Positions 42,340-54,958 of a DNA stretch of 64,000 nt are shown in pieces. The position numbers were made by a program, and so were the translations under genes. Within the stretch, counting starts at the first letter, position 1. Each line of letters starts with the position of its first letter. The notes below the pieces were generated by a model. It was not told where the DNA came from. It saw nothing but the letters and a program-made list of their open reading frames with translations, and did no database searches. Origin of the DNA: Cryptomeria japonica (lineage: Eukaryota; Streptophyta; Pinopsida; Cupressales; Cupressaceae); NCBI RefSeq assembly GCF_030272615.1, contig NC_081407.1, positions 266,983,574 to 267,047,573 of the forward strand, read 5' to 3'.

Positions 42340-45300
42340 AGAGTATGAAGAACCCTTGCAGCGCAAAAATTTGTTCAAGACCAAATGTAAGGTATCCGGT
42401 AAGTGCTGTAAAGTAGTTATTGATAGTAGTAGTTCGGATAATCTTGTTTCAGAAGATATGGTGAATAAATTGAAGTTGGAATATTGAAACACCCTAAGCC
42501 TTACCAAATAGCTAGGATTCAGAATGATCATAAGTTGTTAGTAAGTGAGCAATGCTTGGTGAAATTGAAAATTGGAGATTATCATGATGAAGTTTTGTGT
42601 GATATTATGCCTATGGATATGTGTCACCTTTTGTTGGGTAGACCTTGGCAGTTTGATAGGCAGACAATACATGATGGAAGAAAGAACATATACACTATTG
42701 TAGCAAATGGGATGAAACAAACCTTATTACCCTTGGAGGAGCCCCTGAAGAGTGAAGTCTGTACGAATGCTAGAATTTGCTTGGTGGATGGAATGAGACA
42801 TGAGAATGTGTGTTTTGCCTTAGTTCCTAAGAAGACAAGGAACCTAGAGCATGAAGAACAACCGGAAGAGATAAAGGAGTTGCTAATAGAGTATGGGGAC
42901 ATCATTTCAGATAATGTGCCTAATGGATTACCAACTGTGAGGAGTATCAGTCATTGCATGGACCTGATTCCCGAAGCTAGTTTGCCTAACAAAGCTGCAC
43001 ACCGGATGAAACTAGCAGAGAATGAAGAGTTGAATAGACAAGTACAGGAATTGTTGAAGAATGGTTTGATCAGAGAAAGTTTGAGTCCTTGTGCAGTACC
43101 AGCACCTAAGAAGAATGGAGAATGGAGGATGTGTACCGATTCCAGAGCAATAAACAAGATCACAGTGAAGTACCGGTTTCCTTTACCTAATGTGGATGAC
43201 ATAATGGATTGTTTGAGTGGAGCCAAATACTACACCAAGATAGACTTGAAGAGTGGATATCATCATATTAGAATCAGAGAAGGAGATGAGTGGAAGACAG
43301 CATTCAAGACAAATGAAGGATTGTATTAATGGTTGGTGATGCCTTTTGGGTTAACTAATGCACCAAATACTTTCATGAGATTGACGAATGAGGTATTGAA
43401 GAAATTCTTGGGTAAGTTTGTTATTGTATATTTGAATGACATTCTGATTTTCAATGAAACAGAAGAGGAGCATTTGTTGCATTTAAGACAAGTTTTGCAG
43501 AGGTTGAGAGAGGAGAAGTTGCTGATAAATCTTAAGAAGTGTACTTTCATGAAGGAAGAGTTAGTCTATTTGGGATTTGTGAAATTTGCGGATGGATTGA
43601 AGATGGACCCTAAAAAGGTAAAAGCAATAGTTGAATGGCCTACACCGAAAAGCATTGGAGAGATAAGATCATTTCATGGATTGGCTAGTTTCAACTGGAA
43701 GTTTATCAAAAATTTCAGTTCAGTTTGTAGCCCTGTGACAGAGACAATGAGAGGAGATAGGAAAGAATTCAAGTGGACAACCGGAGCAAATAAGAGTTTT
43801 GAATTGTTGAAGCAGAAAGTGACTGAGCAACCTGTGTTAGCTTTACCGGATTTCAACAAATTATTTCAAGTGGAGTGTGATGCAAGTGGGAATGCAATTG
43901 GAGTCATGTTAAGTCAAGAAAGAAGAGTAGTAGCTTATTTCAATGAGAAGTTGAATGATGCAAGAAGGAGATATTCAGTGTATGATCAGGAATTTTATGC
44001 CATATTTCAAGCCTTGAAGAAGTGGAGACATTACCCAATGCCTAAGGAATTTGTGGTGTATACTGATCATCAAGCCTTGTAGTATTTGAACAGTCAAAGT
44101 AAGTTGAATCAGAGACATATGAGATGGGTAGAGTTTTTGCAGAGTTACACATTTGTGTTGATGCATAGGAGTGGGAAGTCAAACAAAGTTGTTGATGCAT
44201 TGAGTAGAAGGAGGAATTTGCTGACAGAGATAAGAGTGATAGTATTAGGCTTTGAAGAGCTGAAGACCTTGTATGATGATGACCCAATTTTGTAGAACCT
44301 TGGAAAGCATGTAGAGCACCGGTTATGGTAAATAGAAGTCAGTGGTTAGATTATTTCATTCAGGATGGGATGTTATTCAGAGGATTTCAGTTGTGTATAC
44401 CTAAGAGTTCTATGAGGGAGAATCTGATAAAGGAGAAGCATAGTGGAGGATTAGCCGAACACTTTGGTGTTGACAAAACAGTGGCATTGGTCAATGAACA
44501 TTACTTTTGGCCTCAGATTCGTAAGCATATCAGGAAATTTGTGCAAAGTTGTAGAGTTTGTCAGGTTGCAAAAGGTAGTAGTCAGAATGTGGGATTGTAT
44601 AAGCCTTTGATAGTACCGGAGAGACCTTGGGAGGACATAAGCATGGATTTCATACTTGGATTACCTAAGACACAGAGAGGGAATGATTCTATATTTGTGG
44701 TGGTGGATAGATTCTCGAAGATGGCTCATTTCATACCTTGTAAGAAGACATAAGACAGTGTGCATGTAGCTGACTTATTTTTCAAGGAGGTAGTGAGATT
44801 ACAAGGATTACCTAAGAGCATAATTTCAAACAAAGACACTAAGTTTGTTGGTTATTTTTGGAGGACACTTTGGAAGAAGATGAAGACAGATCTGAAATTC
44901 AGTTCTACTTTTAACCCACAAACTGATGGACAAATAGAGGTAGTAAACAGGAGCTTGGGAAATTTGTTGCGATGCGTAGTTGGAGAGAAAACCGGAAATT
45001 GGGATTTGATCCTTGCACAAGCAAAGTTTGCCTATGATAATTCAGTGAAGAGGAGTACCGGAAGAACACCTTTTGAAATTGTTACCGGAGCACACCCTAG
45101 AGTTATATCAGAATTGAGGGATATCAGTAATGAAGACAAGCGAAGTGCAGAGGCGGAAGAATTTGCAGATCATATGAAGGCCTTACATATTCAGGTTAAG
45201 AAGCATTTGGAGGAAATGAACAACAAGTATAAGGAGAAAGCGGATGAAAAGAGAAGACATAAGGAATTTGAAGATGGTGATGAAGTGATGGTGTATCTGA

Positions 45301-45695
45301 GAAAAGAAAGATTTCCAGTTGGAACATATAAAAAGTTACAGATGAGGAAGTTTGGACCTTGCAAGATCTTGAGGAAATTCAGTTCCGGAAATGCATATGA
45401 AGTAGAGCTACCGGACAGTTTGAGTATTTCACCTATATTCAACATTGCAAATCTACATCAGTATCATGAATCAAAATTCAATGAAGACAGACTTGCAGAC
45501 TTGGAGAAACAATTGACCCGAAAGGAACCAGATCAGATTGAAGACATTTTGGACAGTAGGATTGGGTGTAGTACTTGGAGCAGTCAGTACAAGGAGTATC
45601 TTGTGAAGTGGAAAGACAAACCAGTTGAAGATTCATCTTGGATTTCTCAGGCAGAGGTGGACCGCCTTAGTTTCCCTCTGACCCCAACAAAGTGA
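42340..45695 (+). pseudogene. Element D pol: protease, RT, RNase H, integrase, chromodomain
   Basis: The protease region reads VVIDSSSSDNLV, lacking the Gly of the usual D-S/T-G triad. The reverse transcriptase (42484-43600) has KKNGEWRMCTDSRAINKIT, KIDLKSGYHHIRI and VMPFGLTNAP, with catalytic YLND replacing YxDD. RNase H has VECDASGNAIGVMLS and YTDHQAL. The integrase has the HHCC finger ending SCRVCQVAKG, MDFILGLP, SNKDTKF (Asn where the catalytic Asp of SDRD is expected) and NPQTDGQIEVVNR. The C-terminus, about IEDILDSRI to SSWISQAEVDRL, is a chromodomain with YLVKWKDKP. In-frame stops occur at 43327, 44080, 44293 and 44751. Non-functional. Confidence 0.93.
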
Positions 45696-45728
45696 GGGAT
45701 TCACTTTTTTTCAACAACCTCAGATGTC

Positions 45729-46492
45729 TAATGCAGGAGCATCCCCGGTTCTTGGCAATCTTGCATCAACCAAAAATATTTCTTTTCAATTTTTTTTTGT
45801 TTCAGCATTTCTTTCTACACTTGCTCCTGGATCTTGTGGAGTTGGATTTTGCTTGTGAACATGATTATCTTCCTTATTCCTGAGCCGCAAGATGTTTGGA
45901 TTTTTTTTCCGACAAGTTATCGCTTCCGGATTTCGAGACAGTTTACTGAATTTAGAACACCGGAACTGCTTGGACCTTTACTATTGGTGAATCTTGCGGA
46001 TCCTTTCCATACCTTGCGGAGCCCCAGTTCGTTGATTCCAAAGTTCCTTGGCGTGTGGCCGACCTTCCCTTTGATCCGCACTTCTTCCTTTGGATTTTTC
46101 GGAGGAATCTCTTTGGTGGAGGCCGACCTGATGGTTTTACACATTTCATCATGTTCATCGTTGTTTGATTCTTCTTGGGCCGACCGGATCTCTCTTGAGC
46201 ATATAAATCAATGTAATTTAGCATCTTAATTCATCCCATAGTATGTAGGAGATATATCTTACGATTTAGAGGTTCGAGAGTTGACCGATTCTATAATTGA
46301 GCATGTAAGTAGCAGGCCAGTGAGCCGAATCTTGTAGTCCAGATGTTACCAATTATTTGTAATCAGTTTTCATCATCTAATTCATTCAGTTCTGCATTGC
46401 CTCCATCATCTTGTCTTGCTTTCGATGTGTTTACTCTTGCTGCACGGTCCAGATAGATCTCATTAAGGTCCCTCCTAACCATGACTGCACCA
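45729..46492 (+). repeat. Element D 3' LTR
   Basis: 764 bp, starts TAATGCAGG (first G of TGATGCA mutated) and ends ATGACTGCACCA. TATAAA is at 46202-46207. The purine-rich GTGAGGGA (45693-45700) lies about 30 bp upstream, farther than usual for a polypurine tract. Confidence 0.92.
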
Positions 46493-46497
46493 ATCTG
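46493..46497. repeat. Target-site duplication ATCTG, right copy (element D)
   Basis: Matches 40342-40346. Confidence 0.93.
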
Positions 46498-48174
46498 GCT
46501 CACCTCTATGCATAAACCACACCTCTTCATGTATCTTCATGAGCATATCTTCAAAAATTAGGGACTCCTTAATAGATTGAGCTTCAAAATTTTCCTCTAG
46601 TTGATCAAATACAATCTCTGGTGGTATCTCATCCTCAAGCATTGTCTCGAGAGGTCAGAGTTGATGATGAATTAAATCACCCACGATAACTTGTTTGTCT
46701 TGAAAAAATTTTGACAGTGATTCAATTTGTGCCTCTTCCATGAGGTCTTCCAGCACCTCCTCAAATAGCATGATAGTGATGATGTCTTTGAGCGCCCCCT
46801 CGAATTGTTCTTCATATTTGGGCTCACTTACGATGATCTATAGCTCTTCATTCAATATGTCAACTTGATTATCTCCTCCTTCAAGGCTGCTATTTGAAAA
46901 TTCTTGTATCTCATTCTCAATAATCTCCTTTTGTAGCATGAATGAAAACTCTTCAAGGAATGAATCATCTTCTTCTTTGATTGCTTGCTCAACACTTTGA
47001 TCACCATTTGTCATTACTTGAGCATTCTCAATTGTTTCTTCAACTTTCATTCCTTGGATTTCTTCTTCAGGAGCAAGGCATGGTGAGCTATCCATTGCAA
47101 TACATTGATCATTAGGTGAATTTGTAGCATCAACGTGCAACTGGCTTCCCTCATTGTCCGGTGATGAAGCAATGCCTTGTTCATATGTTCTTCTAAATTC
47201 AACTACAAGAAGTGCACTCCAAGATCTATTCGCAATACTCTTCTTCGGATAAGGCTGGCAATCCAAACTGATATCTGACTTGGTTGATAGCCATCTCACA
47301 CAATGGGCAAGTAAATTCGGAGTGGGGTGCATTATGAATCCTACACCACAATGATAGCAATATGTTTTCTAAATGCATTTCACCATTCAAGACAAGCTGA
47401 CTTTCAATCATCCATAAGAAGCTCGAAAGAGGATCTTTTCTCTCCGGGATACTGAAATTGTTTTCTTCCACTTCTAGCCTAGGAACATCCCAAAAGAAGA
47501 TCTTTCCTTGCGCTGTCGATTCCATCCTTGATAGGTATGTCAAGCAATGCATTTCATCATGTTCATTTGTCTCGTGGATTCTACATTGCCTTGGCTTTGC
47601 AAACTCGGACAAACAACGTGGGTATAGTTGTATATTCAATCTCCACCAAAGTTTGAGGCATGTCAACTTGTTGCTCATTGTGAAACTGTTGTTGCTCCAT
47701 CGAGAAATCTTTCTTTTTTGATTTTTTGATTTTTTTGGATTTTCTGGTTTTTCACTTCTTTTTTTATTTTTGGAATAAAGAAAAATCTTGCAAATCTCAA
47801 ATTTAACTTGAAAGCTCAACTGGTTCCAGTTGCGCGAAGTGCTTCCTTCCTTTGCAAGTCCAACATTCTTCTCTTATAAAAATTTTGTTGGCGATTGCTT
47901 CAAAGTATGACTTGATATGACTTGATAAACTCCAACATCAACTGCTTCACTCATGTTTCCACAATCATGCCTTCCTTGTGCTTCAATTCTATTGAGCGTG
48001 AAGAGGAAGGTGCGAGTCCTTAAGATTACTCCTTGCAAATATGAATTGAAGTTCAGCTATTCAAACTTATGCAAATTTTGTTGAGCATTGAAGATGACTC
48101 TCCACTGATCTTCCTTGGATTCACCTATTCAAGAGTTTGCATTTGCTGTCATGCCCTCCTTCTAGCGCCAATTT
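46498..48174 (-). pseudogene. Element E interior, unrecognised broken reading frame
   Basis: Minus strand, downstream of the E LTR. A frame from 47819 (with an internal Met at about 47678, MSNKLTCLKLWWRLNIQLYP) runs to 47226, and overlaps a second frame at 47332-46838. The protein has a possible metal-binding block WCRIHNAPHSEFTCPLCEMA and an acidic C-terminal part (IKEEDDSFLEEFSFM). No gag, protease, RT or integrase motif appears, so E is probably non-autonomous. A primer-site-like ATTGGCGCTAGAAGG lies at 48157-48172 next to the LTR. Confidence 0.5.
48157..48172 (-). other. Probable primer-binding site of element E
   Basis: On the minus strand, ATTGGCGCTAGAAGG follows the LTR end CACATCAATA after a two-base gap. 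TGGCGC-type sites are common in plant gypsy-like elements; the exact tRNA was not determined. Confidence 0.55.
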
Positions 48175-49413
48175 TATTGATGTGTTTTTTACGCGCATGC
48201 AAACACAGAATAAAATACCCAAAAGTATCTTATCCTCTCTTGAACAAAGTTTCTCAAATACTGAAGATTGGCTTAAGGATTACTTGAGACAACTCCAAGG
48301 TTCTGGTACGTCGGGTCACGATGTGTGGATAAGCTCTGTTGGTTCATGTGATTATGATGGAATCACAAGGGGACTTCCATTGAATTAAACAAAAAATGCT
48401 TGAATCGATGGAACTTGATCATCTGATGTTGCAATCCGGTGATGCTTTTTGTCCTAAACTAACTCGTGTTGAAAAAAGGGCAAAAGATAAAGGGTTGGGG
48501 AGTTCTATTCTAAGACCTAGAATGTAAGAAGATAGGTGAATGATCAGATGGAATACTGTTGGGCAAGGTCTCACCATCAACTTGAACAATTTGACACAAG
48601 CTCAGTGCAATCTTCTAGGGGCATTTCAAAGATGTTCAAATCATTACAATCAAACATTGCTCACCATTCAAGTTAATACATAAACAATGGACACATAATA
48701 ATTTCAAGTTAAGCTCGTATCATTCCAGTTGACCACGCAAGGCGCACTTACAATCAGCAAGAGGCTAGTGGTATGGACTAAACAGATTCCACACAAATGC
48801 ATTCAACAAATCCTTCCATTCAATCTAATAACTAGAAAGCCAATTGAGATGTAAAGATCATGCAAGTTGTAGAAGCAACAAATCAAATTCACCATAACTT
48901 CAATGAAATCAATTGTTCTTTACAACAAGGTTTGGCACAACCTTTGCCTTCTCCTAATCTAACTTCTATTCTATTACTATTCTCCTAACTATCTACTAAC
49001 CATTCACTACTCCCTATTAACCTTTACAAATGAGAGATTTGAGCCTTTTATAGTCCTCTCAATACAATTCAATGGCTCAAATCAATTTGAGATCAATGGT
49101 CGAGATTTTACAATGGAAACCCTAATTAGGGTTTGTTACAACAAACTCTATTCTAGCCAATGAAATAATTGCAATACTTTGACACATGTCATCTCCAGAA
49201 TATTCGACCAACGAATAACAGGGGTAGGTGCCTCGAAGTTTGTGCCTTCATGTATAAATCAAGTACATTGCATCTAGACATGTTGATGTGGAACTTCTTT
49301 GATTGGCAAGTGGTGACTGGGATGATGACTAGGATTCCACTTCAACTTGTACTTGTAGGCTTGACAAATCATCATGAAGGAATATTTCTTGATACTCAAC
49401 ATTATCCAGCTTT

Positions 49414-49435
49414 AGCGATGATGATGATGATGATC
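49414..49435. repeat. (GAT)n microsatellite
   Basis: Six to seven GAT repeats inside the E LTR. Confidence 0.85.
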
Positions 49436-49504
49436 TTCAAATCTTTGATTAACACTTTTGAAACTATCCTCTTGAAGGCTTCAATCATGGAAGTGGAACG
49501 TATG

Positions 49505-49556
49505 GATCTTGGTTTTGAAGTATTGATGTGGATCTTGGTTTTGAAGTATTGATGTG
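49505..49556. repeat. Perfect 26 bp tandem duplication
   Basis: GATCTTGGTTTTGAAGTATT plus GATGTG occurs twice in a row with no difference. Confidence 0.95.
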
Positions 49557-50119
49557 CCTAAGAACGAACTCTTGATGTCGCCACTGCTTCTCTTCTTTGG
49601 AATTCCTTTTCTGTGACTCTCTAGTGTTGTGAGAGTTGAGATTCCTCTTGGGCATTCTATGCTTGTAAATGAAGTTTTCTTCCTTGAATGGTGATGTAGA
49701 TCTTAAAATATTTCTCCTTCCGCTTTGCAATCACCATCCTCTCTCAACTGCAAAACAAAACAAACATGATATCAAATACATAATATATCTTTGATAGTTC
49801 TTCTTAACTTGATATATCCCTTGATTTTATGTGTTTTGCAAGTTTGATAAGAGGATTTAGAGAGAATTCGCCTTCGTGAAGAAGCACTTGAAGTTGTTTT
49901 TTGCTCCTAGAAAGGAGTTCCTGAAGTTCACTCCACCCTCTGATGTTCATAAAATTACCTTCAACTTGCCTTTGAACTCACTTTCATTCATTTATCTTCA
50001 TTGTTGAGCCTTTCTACCATTTATTGATGCAAATATGATGAATTGCCCTTAGCGAAGACTACTAGAAGAAATTCACTCCTCCTGCTCAGTTTATAAGTTT
50101 GCTTTCAACTCAAAATCAC

Positions 50120-50795
50120 TATTTCTTTGCATGTGAAGTTCACTCTTGGAGGTCACCACATGAAATTCTCTCTCAAACTCATTCTCATGAAATTCACTCT
50201 CCATCTACAAGACATGAAGTTCGCTCACATACCTTGAGTTGTGAAGTTCGCTCATCTACCTCAAGCTGTGAAGTTCGCTCATGTACCTCAAGTTGTGAAA
50301 TTCACTCATGTACCTCAAAACATGAAGTTTGCTCATTCCTTCTAGTTCATGAAGTTAACTTCTTACTCGGCTTTCATCATTCAAAATCGTTCTCTCTTAG
50401 GCATGCTAAATATCAAATTAGCTCTAGGAAATTATCTATTAGCTGCCTTGTATCTTTTCTTGGGCAAATTCGCTCATTTATGTTGATCCTTGAAGTTCAC
50501 TCATCTATGCTGATCCTTGAAGTTCGCTCATGTCATTGAATTTGTGAAGTTCGCTCATGTGTCTTCATTCTTGAAGTTCACTCATGTCATTGAGTTTGTG
50601 AAGTTTGTTTCAAATTGAATCAACTCAAGGTAAATGTTTTCAAATTCCTTTCACTCTTCTCCTTCCAACATGAACTTCACTCATATACCTCAAATAATGA
50701 AGTTCGCTCATGTAACTGAGTTCATGAAGTTCACTCATGTAGCTAAGTTCATGAAGTTCGCCCATGTGTCTTGGATCTTGAAGTTCGCTCATGTA
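50120..50795. repeat. Minisatellite with core GAAGTTCGCTCA, left part
   Basis: Degenerate units of about 28-33 bp share (A/G)TGAAGTTC(G/A)CTCAT followed by variable GTACCTCAAG-like text; at least fifteen units are readable. The array resumes at 58576 after element F. Confidence 0.9.
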
Positions 50796-50800
50796 GTTTC
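50796..50800. repeat. Target-site duplication GTTTC, left copy (element F)
   Basis: GTTTC here and at 58576-58580 flank element F exactly. Confidence 0.95.
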
Positions 50801-52008
50801 TGTAGTGTCCTAAAATTGCAACACTTGCAATTTTGACTGCATTTGAGTCTTCACGATGGCGGCGCAACGTTGAACCTGAATGGAGACCCCGAAACCTGTT
50901 TACAACACCAAAAACTGCATTTTCTGCACCCTGGCCTGATCCCTCCTTGCACCCTGCTGTCCTGGGAGGTGGGACCATGGCGCCCAGCGCCCTAGTCCCT
51001 GGCCCTATTTTGGGCCCGGTCTCTTTTGGGCATCGGGTCTTTAAGTTTGCAATTCGGGAAATAATGTTTCCTGGTCGGCCTAAGGTCGGGAAAATCAATC
51101 TATCAGCCCTAATTGACAAGTATATAAACTACATTTCCCCTCCCATTTGAGGGAGGTAAGAAAGAGGAAGACATATATGTGCAAAAGGCGGAAGCGATAT
51201 TCGAACATTCAAACATTCAAGCATTCAAGCATTTCTTCAAGCAATTGAGCATTCTAAGTCTCCATTCAAGGCTAAGTGTTGCATTCAAGACAAGGATTCA
51301 ACCATTGAAGAGGAGATCACATACAACATACAACATACTACATACATTACACCTTCGCATGTAAGAATACAAACATTCTTACAACAAGGTATCAGTACTT
51401 GTTTACATTACAAATATTTAAATTTACAACATTCTCATTTCTTGGTTAATTCCAAAACCAGGGTTTGACCTAAAGGCAAACCCCTCATCCCTAACCCCCC
51501 AATCGTCCTCTCTTTTCTGTGTGTAGGTTGCAGGTACACGACTGTAATTGAAGATCTGGAATCCTTGTGCAAAGACGAACAGATCCCCCTTCGTTTCGCA
51601 GATTTTTCGAAGGACGGTGTGCACGTCGGGCGCCATCGTCCCGTCAACTTTCGCTCAAATTTGCAGAACAGCACCGTCTCGACATTTTACTGCTAATTCC
51701 AGGTCCGCAGCTTCATCCCATATCCCTATCTCTGTTTATAAGCGAATCTTTCCTACTTTACATGCATTCCTAGTTCAATCTTTCTATCTACATTCTTTAC
51801 AAAAGAGGGTATCCTTGATGTCACAACCCTTGAAACTCATTTAGAATCCAATCTTGCATTGTGTGGGATTGGATCTTGTGGGTTTCAACCCCTTTTTTGA
51901 ATGTAAAGTCTCTCCTAAGTGAAAACCATCAACCCTAGTGACTCTCCCTTCTCTCTCCTTGGAGTTGGGGAGGGGAGAACGACTAGGGTTTGATTTTTCC
52001 GCTTTACA
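50801..52008 (+). repeat. Element F 5' LTR
   Basis: Starts TGTAGTGTCCTAAAATTGC and ends CCGCTTTACA. TATATAAA at 51121-51128. Short open frames on both strands (for example 50640-51119 minus) are duplicated in the 3' LTR and are not genes. Confidence 0.95.
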
Positions 52009-52010
52009 TT

Positions 52011-52028
52011 TTGGTGAACCCGACGTGA
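52011..52028 (+). other. Probable primer-binding site of element F
   Basis: TTGGTGAACCCGACGTGA follows the LTR after two bases. The primer tRNA was not identified. Confidence 0.65.
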
Positions 52029-53194
52029 ACATCCTCATTCTGATTATTCATGGTTAGATCTGAAAATTTTGCTTTCCTAATTATATTTCCATGTTTGATC
52101 TTTTGCAAATTTTAGAGGTTGATTGCATAAAAACCCTAAAATTTTCTTTTTAAGTAATTAAACTTGTGAAATGTTAAATTGTTAATGCTTGTTTCAGATC
52201 TACCCTTCTATTGCAAATTGTCAATTCATATTTGTGCTTTAATTCTGAAAATTAAGTGGTTAAATGTCAAAACCCTAATTTTTAAGACCTTCTTGATTCA
52301 ACCTTTGACTGATAATTTCACTAATCAAAACACCTCCAAATCGGTTGTAACTTTGTATTCCGCAATAAAATCACAATATCTTTCATCCCTGAAAATTTGG
52401 AAAAAAGTTGTGAGGACCGTGTGCACCCCGAGCACCATCGTCCCCAACATTTTTTCCGAAATTTCGGGAGCTAGATCTTACTGTATTTTTCTGCTAAAAT
52501 CTAGAATTTTGGCTGATTTCATCAATTCTAACACTTTCAAAATTAAAGTCAAAGTTGGTCTAGCGATTGCTTGGATTGAGGCTTCTAATCATTCAAACAT
52601 TGTTGAAATTAAAATTCATATCAAAATTGTGTTTCTTACAGTCCTAAATCTGAAAAGTGTGTTGGCATTCATTAGAAAATTTCAGCGCTTTATTCAAATT
52701 TTTGCAGTTTGTGACTTTTGAAATTAAGTGTTTAATTGCAACAACTTTGATTTCCACTTTCAAATTCGAATTTTGCATGAAGACGAGTCAACTTTTAAAT
52801 TTCAAAGCCTGCATTGCTTTCAGTATTCCCTCTAAAATCATAAAAATCAAAATTTCAGTTTCCCCCTCTTTTTCAAAATTCAAATTTTACATTTTTCAAC
52901 AAATCTTGGTAGGGTTCAATTTTGAGATTGCAACTTTAATTTGGCCTATCTACAGATCATAAAATCACTCAATTTTTTCAGATTAGCTTTAAAATCATCA
53001 TAACTTTCATCCCTGAAAATTTCGAAAAAAGTTGCGAGGACCGTGTGCACTCCGTTCGCCACGGTCCCCGACATTTTTTCTGAAATTTCGAGAGATTGTC
53101 TTGATTGCATTTAGCAGCTTAAATCTAGGAGATTGGCTGATTTTATTGAAATTTGCTACCTCTAAATTCAAAATCTTCTCTCTCTCTTTAGTGC
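52029..53194 (+). other. Element F untranslated leader
   Basis: About 1.2 kb of non-coding sequence. A block GTTG(T/C)GAGGACCGTGTGCAC with a following CCCGACATTTTTTC-like part occurs twice (about 52407 and 53031), so the leader has an internal duplication; a related block is at 51600 in the LTR. Confidence 0.7.
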
Positions 53195-54958
53195 ATGAGT
53201 TTTACAACAATAGGCCCTACTTACACTATTCCCGTTAGACGAAGCCTTAGAATTAAGTCCTTCCAGGGTTTAATTACCGAGGAGATGGAACCTAATTTGA
53301 ATGGCCTTTTTAACGAGGACATGGGTAATTCCTCTAATCCTCTTAATGATGAAGAAGCTCTCCATGAGGTTTCTGTAGAACAACTTTCGAAATTGGATAA
53401 CCAATTTGATGATTTTCAGAAATGGATGTCTCAAGAATACCCTGATAGTGAAGCTCTTTCATTAATTGAGGGTCTAAAACGTATGGTTCAAAGTGATAAG
53501 AATGGAATTGATATTTTGCGTGGTATTGCACGCATTGTGGATTCGAATGTGATGCCTATGAAAAGTTGTGCCGAAACCTTAGGTTATACACAACCTCCTA
53601 CTCAAGTTAATCATTCTATTCCTTTGACAACTCCTATTGCTAGTATACCTACTTTTACATCAAACATAATGACTACTTCAATACAAGACATTCCACCTAT
53701 GATCACCAGTCATGGGGGCAATCCTTCTTCTTCAATCAACCCTCTTCCTTCATTCATTCCTTCAATGAGTGTTCCTATTATATCTCCACAAATAAACATG
53801 ACGCAAGGGGGCAATTCATTTAACCCTTCCATTCCTCCTTGTAGTGTTCCTCCTTTCCAATCATCTCCTATGACTAACTATCATAGTGTCCCACCACCCT
53901 ACTCTCTACCTTCTTTCAATAACATAATACCTCCATCACAATCTAACACGTCTAATATGAACTCTTCGACTGAAGCGACCATTAACAATCTTGCACAAAC
54001 TGTCTCTTCTTTACAGCAACAAATTGCCTCTATGAATCAATCTAAGTTTAGTGTGCCCACATTTGATGTTGCGAGCCCACTTTCTCTTGACATTGTTCGA
54101 GCTATCCCCCCTAAACATGTTGAAATTCCGCATTTGGAGCTTTATAATGGTAAGGGTGATCCTCTAACACATGTTAAGACCTTTCAAACAATATGTACTG
54201 ATTTTGCTTATGACCAAAGGTTGCTTGCAAAACTATTTACTAGAACATTAAGAGATAAAGCCCTACAATGGTATTGCTCGTTGCCTTCTTATTTTATTAC
54301 TTCTTTCGAACAACTTGCAAATGCTTTTATTCAACAATTTCAAAACAATATAAGTCCTAAAGTTACTTTGATTGATTTAATGCATTGTAAACAAGGTGTT
54401 AAAGAAAAAGTGAATGATTTCATTGGTAGATATAAGCATTTGTATGCTCAAATTTCTTTTCCAGTACCTGACAATGATATTCAAAGAATCTTTATTTCTA
54501 ATTTACAAAAAGATATTAGAGAAAAACTTCTGTTTTCTGAGTTTACTTCTTTCCAACAGTTGTGCGCAACTCTTCACAATTATCAACTGACTGTGAGTCA
54601 AATGGAACAAGCAAATCCTATGGCTCCGAGTGATAAGGGTGATAGTAGTCAACAACCATTTGGGAAGTTTAAACCGAACAGAGAGTCCATTAAATTCAAT
54701 GAAAACATCATCAACAACAATGTTAATGCAGCATCAGGTGTGCCTCCTATTTCTAAGTTTTTCAAGAAAGAAAGAAAGTTTACTCCTTTGAATGAATCAT
54801 TGCATAGTATTATGAATAAGTTATTGGAACAAAATGTGCTTACTCTTCCTCCTATAAAGCAGATAGATCCTACAAAGATTAATTCACCCTATTTTGATAA
54901 CAAATCTTTTTGTCAATTTCATCGTCATCCTGGGCATGATACTGAAAATGTTTTGCTT
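53195..54958 (+). CDS. Element F gag
   Basis: A 588-codon frame; ATG 53285 (MEPNLNGLFNEDMGN) is an alternative start. The N-terminal third is acidic, followed by a Pro/Ser-rich linker, a coiled-coil-like segment near 53960-54040, and a Retrotrans_gag domain (HLELYNGKGDPLTHVKTFQT, DKALQWYCSLPSYFITSFEQ). It ends in a CxFHxxxGHxTExC-type finger (FCQFHRHPGHDTEN). One base is missing near 54945, where the finger Cys codon is expected, and an artificial stop follows at 54959. Particle-forming protein. Confidence 0.88.

Larger units (their letters stand above)
40347..46492 (+). mobile_element. Element D: full-length Ty3/gypsy chromovirus-type retrotransposon
   Basis: A 6.1 kb element with LTRs, tRNA-Met type primer site and gypsy-order gag-protease-RT-RNase H-integrase with a C-terminal chromodomain. 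LTR ends TGATGCA and TGCACCA are near inverted repeats, and the target duplication ATCTG is perfect. The LTRs are only about 90 percent identical by eye, and gag-pol contains many stops and frameshifts plus catalytic changes, so this is an old dead copy. It is inserted in the interior of element E. Confidence 0.95.

Noticed and set aside
50120-50795. CRISPR-like repeat spacing in the GAAGTTCGCTCA array
   Set aside because: Repeats and spacers are both degenerate, unit length varies, and the context is a plant LTR.
50640-51150. Long open frames on both strands in the F LTR
   Set aside because: They are repeated in the 3' LTR (57364-57718) and have no domain; they reflect a GC-rich LTR segment.
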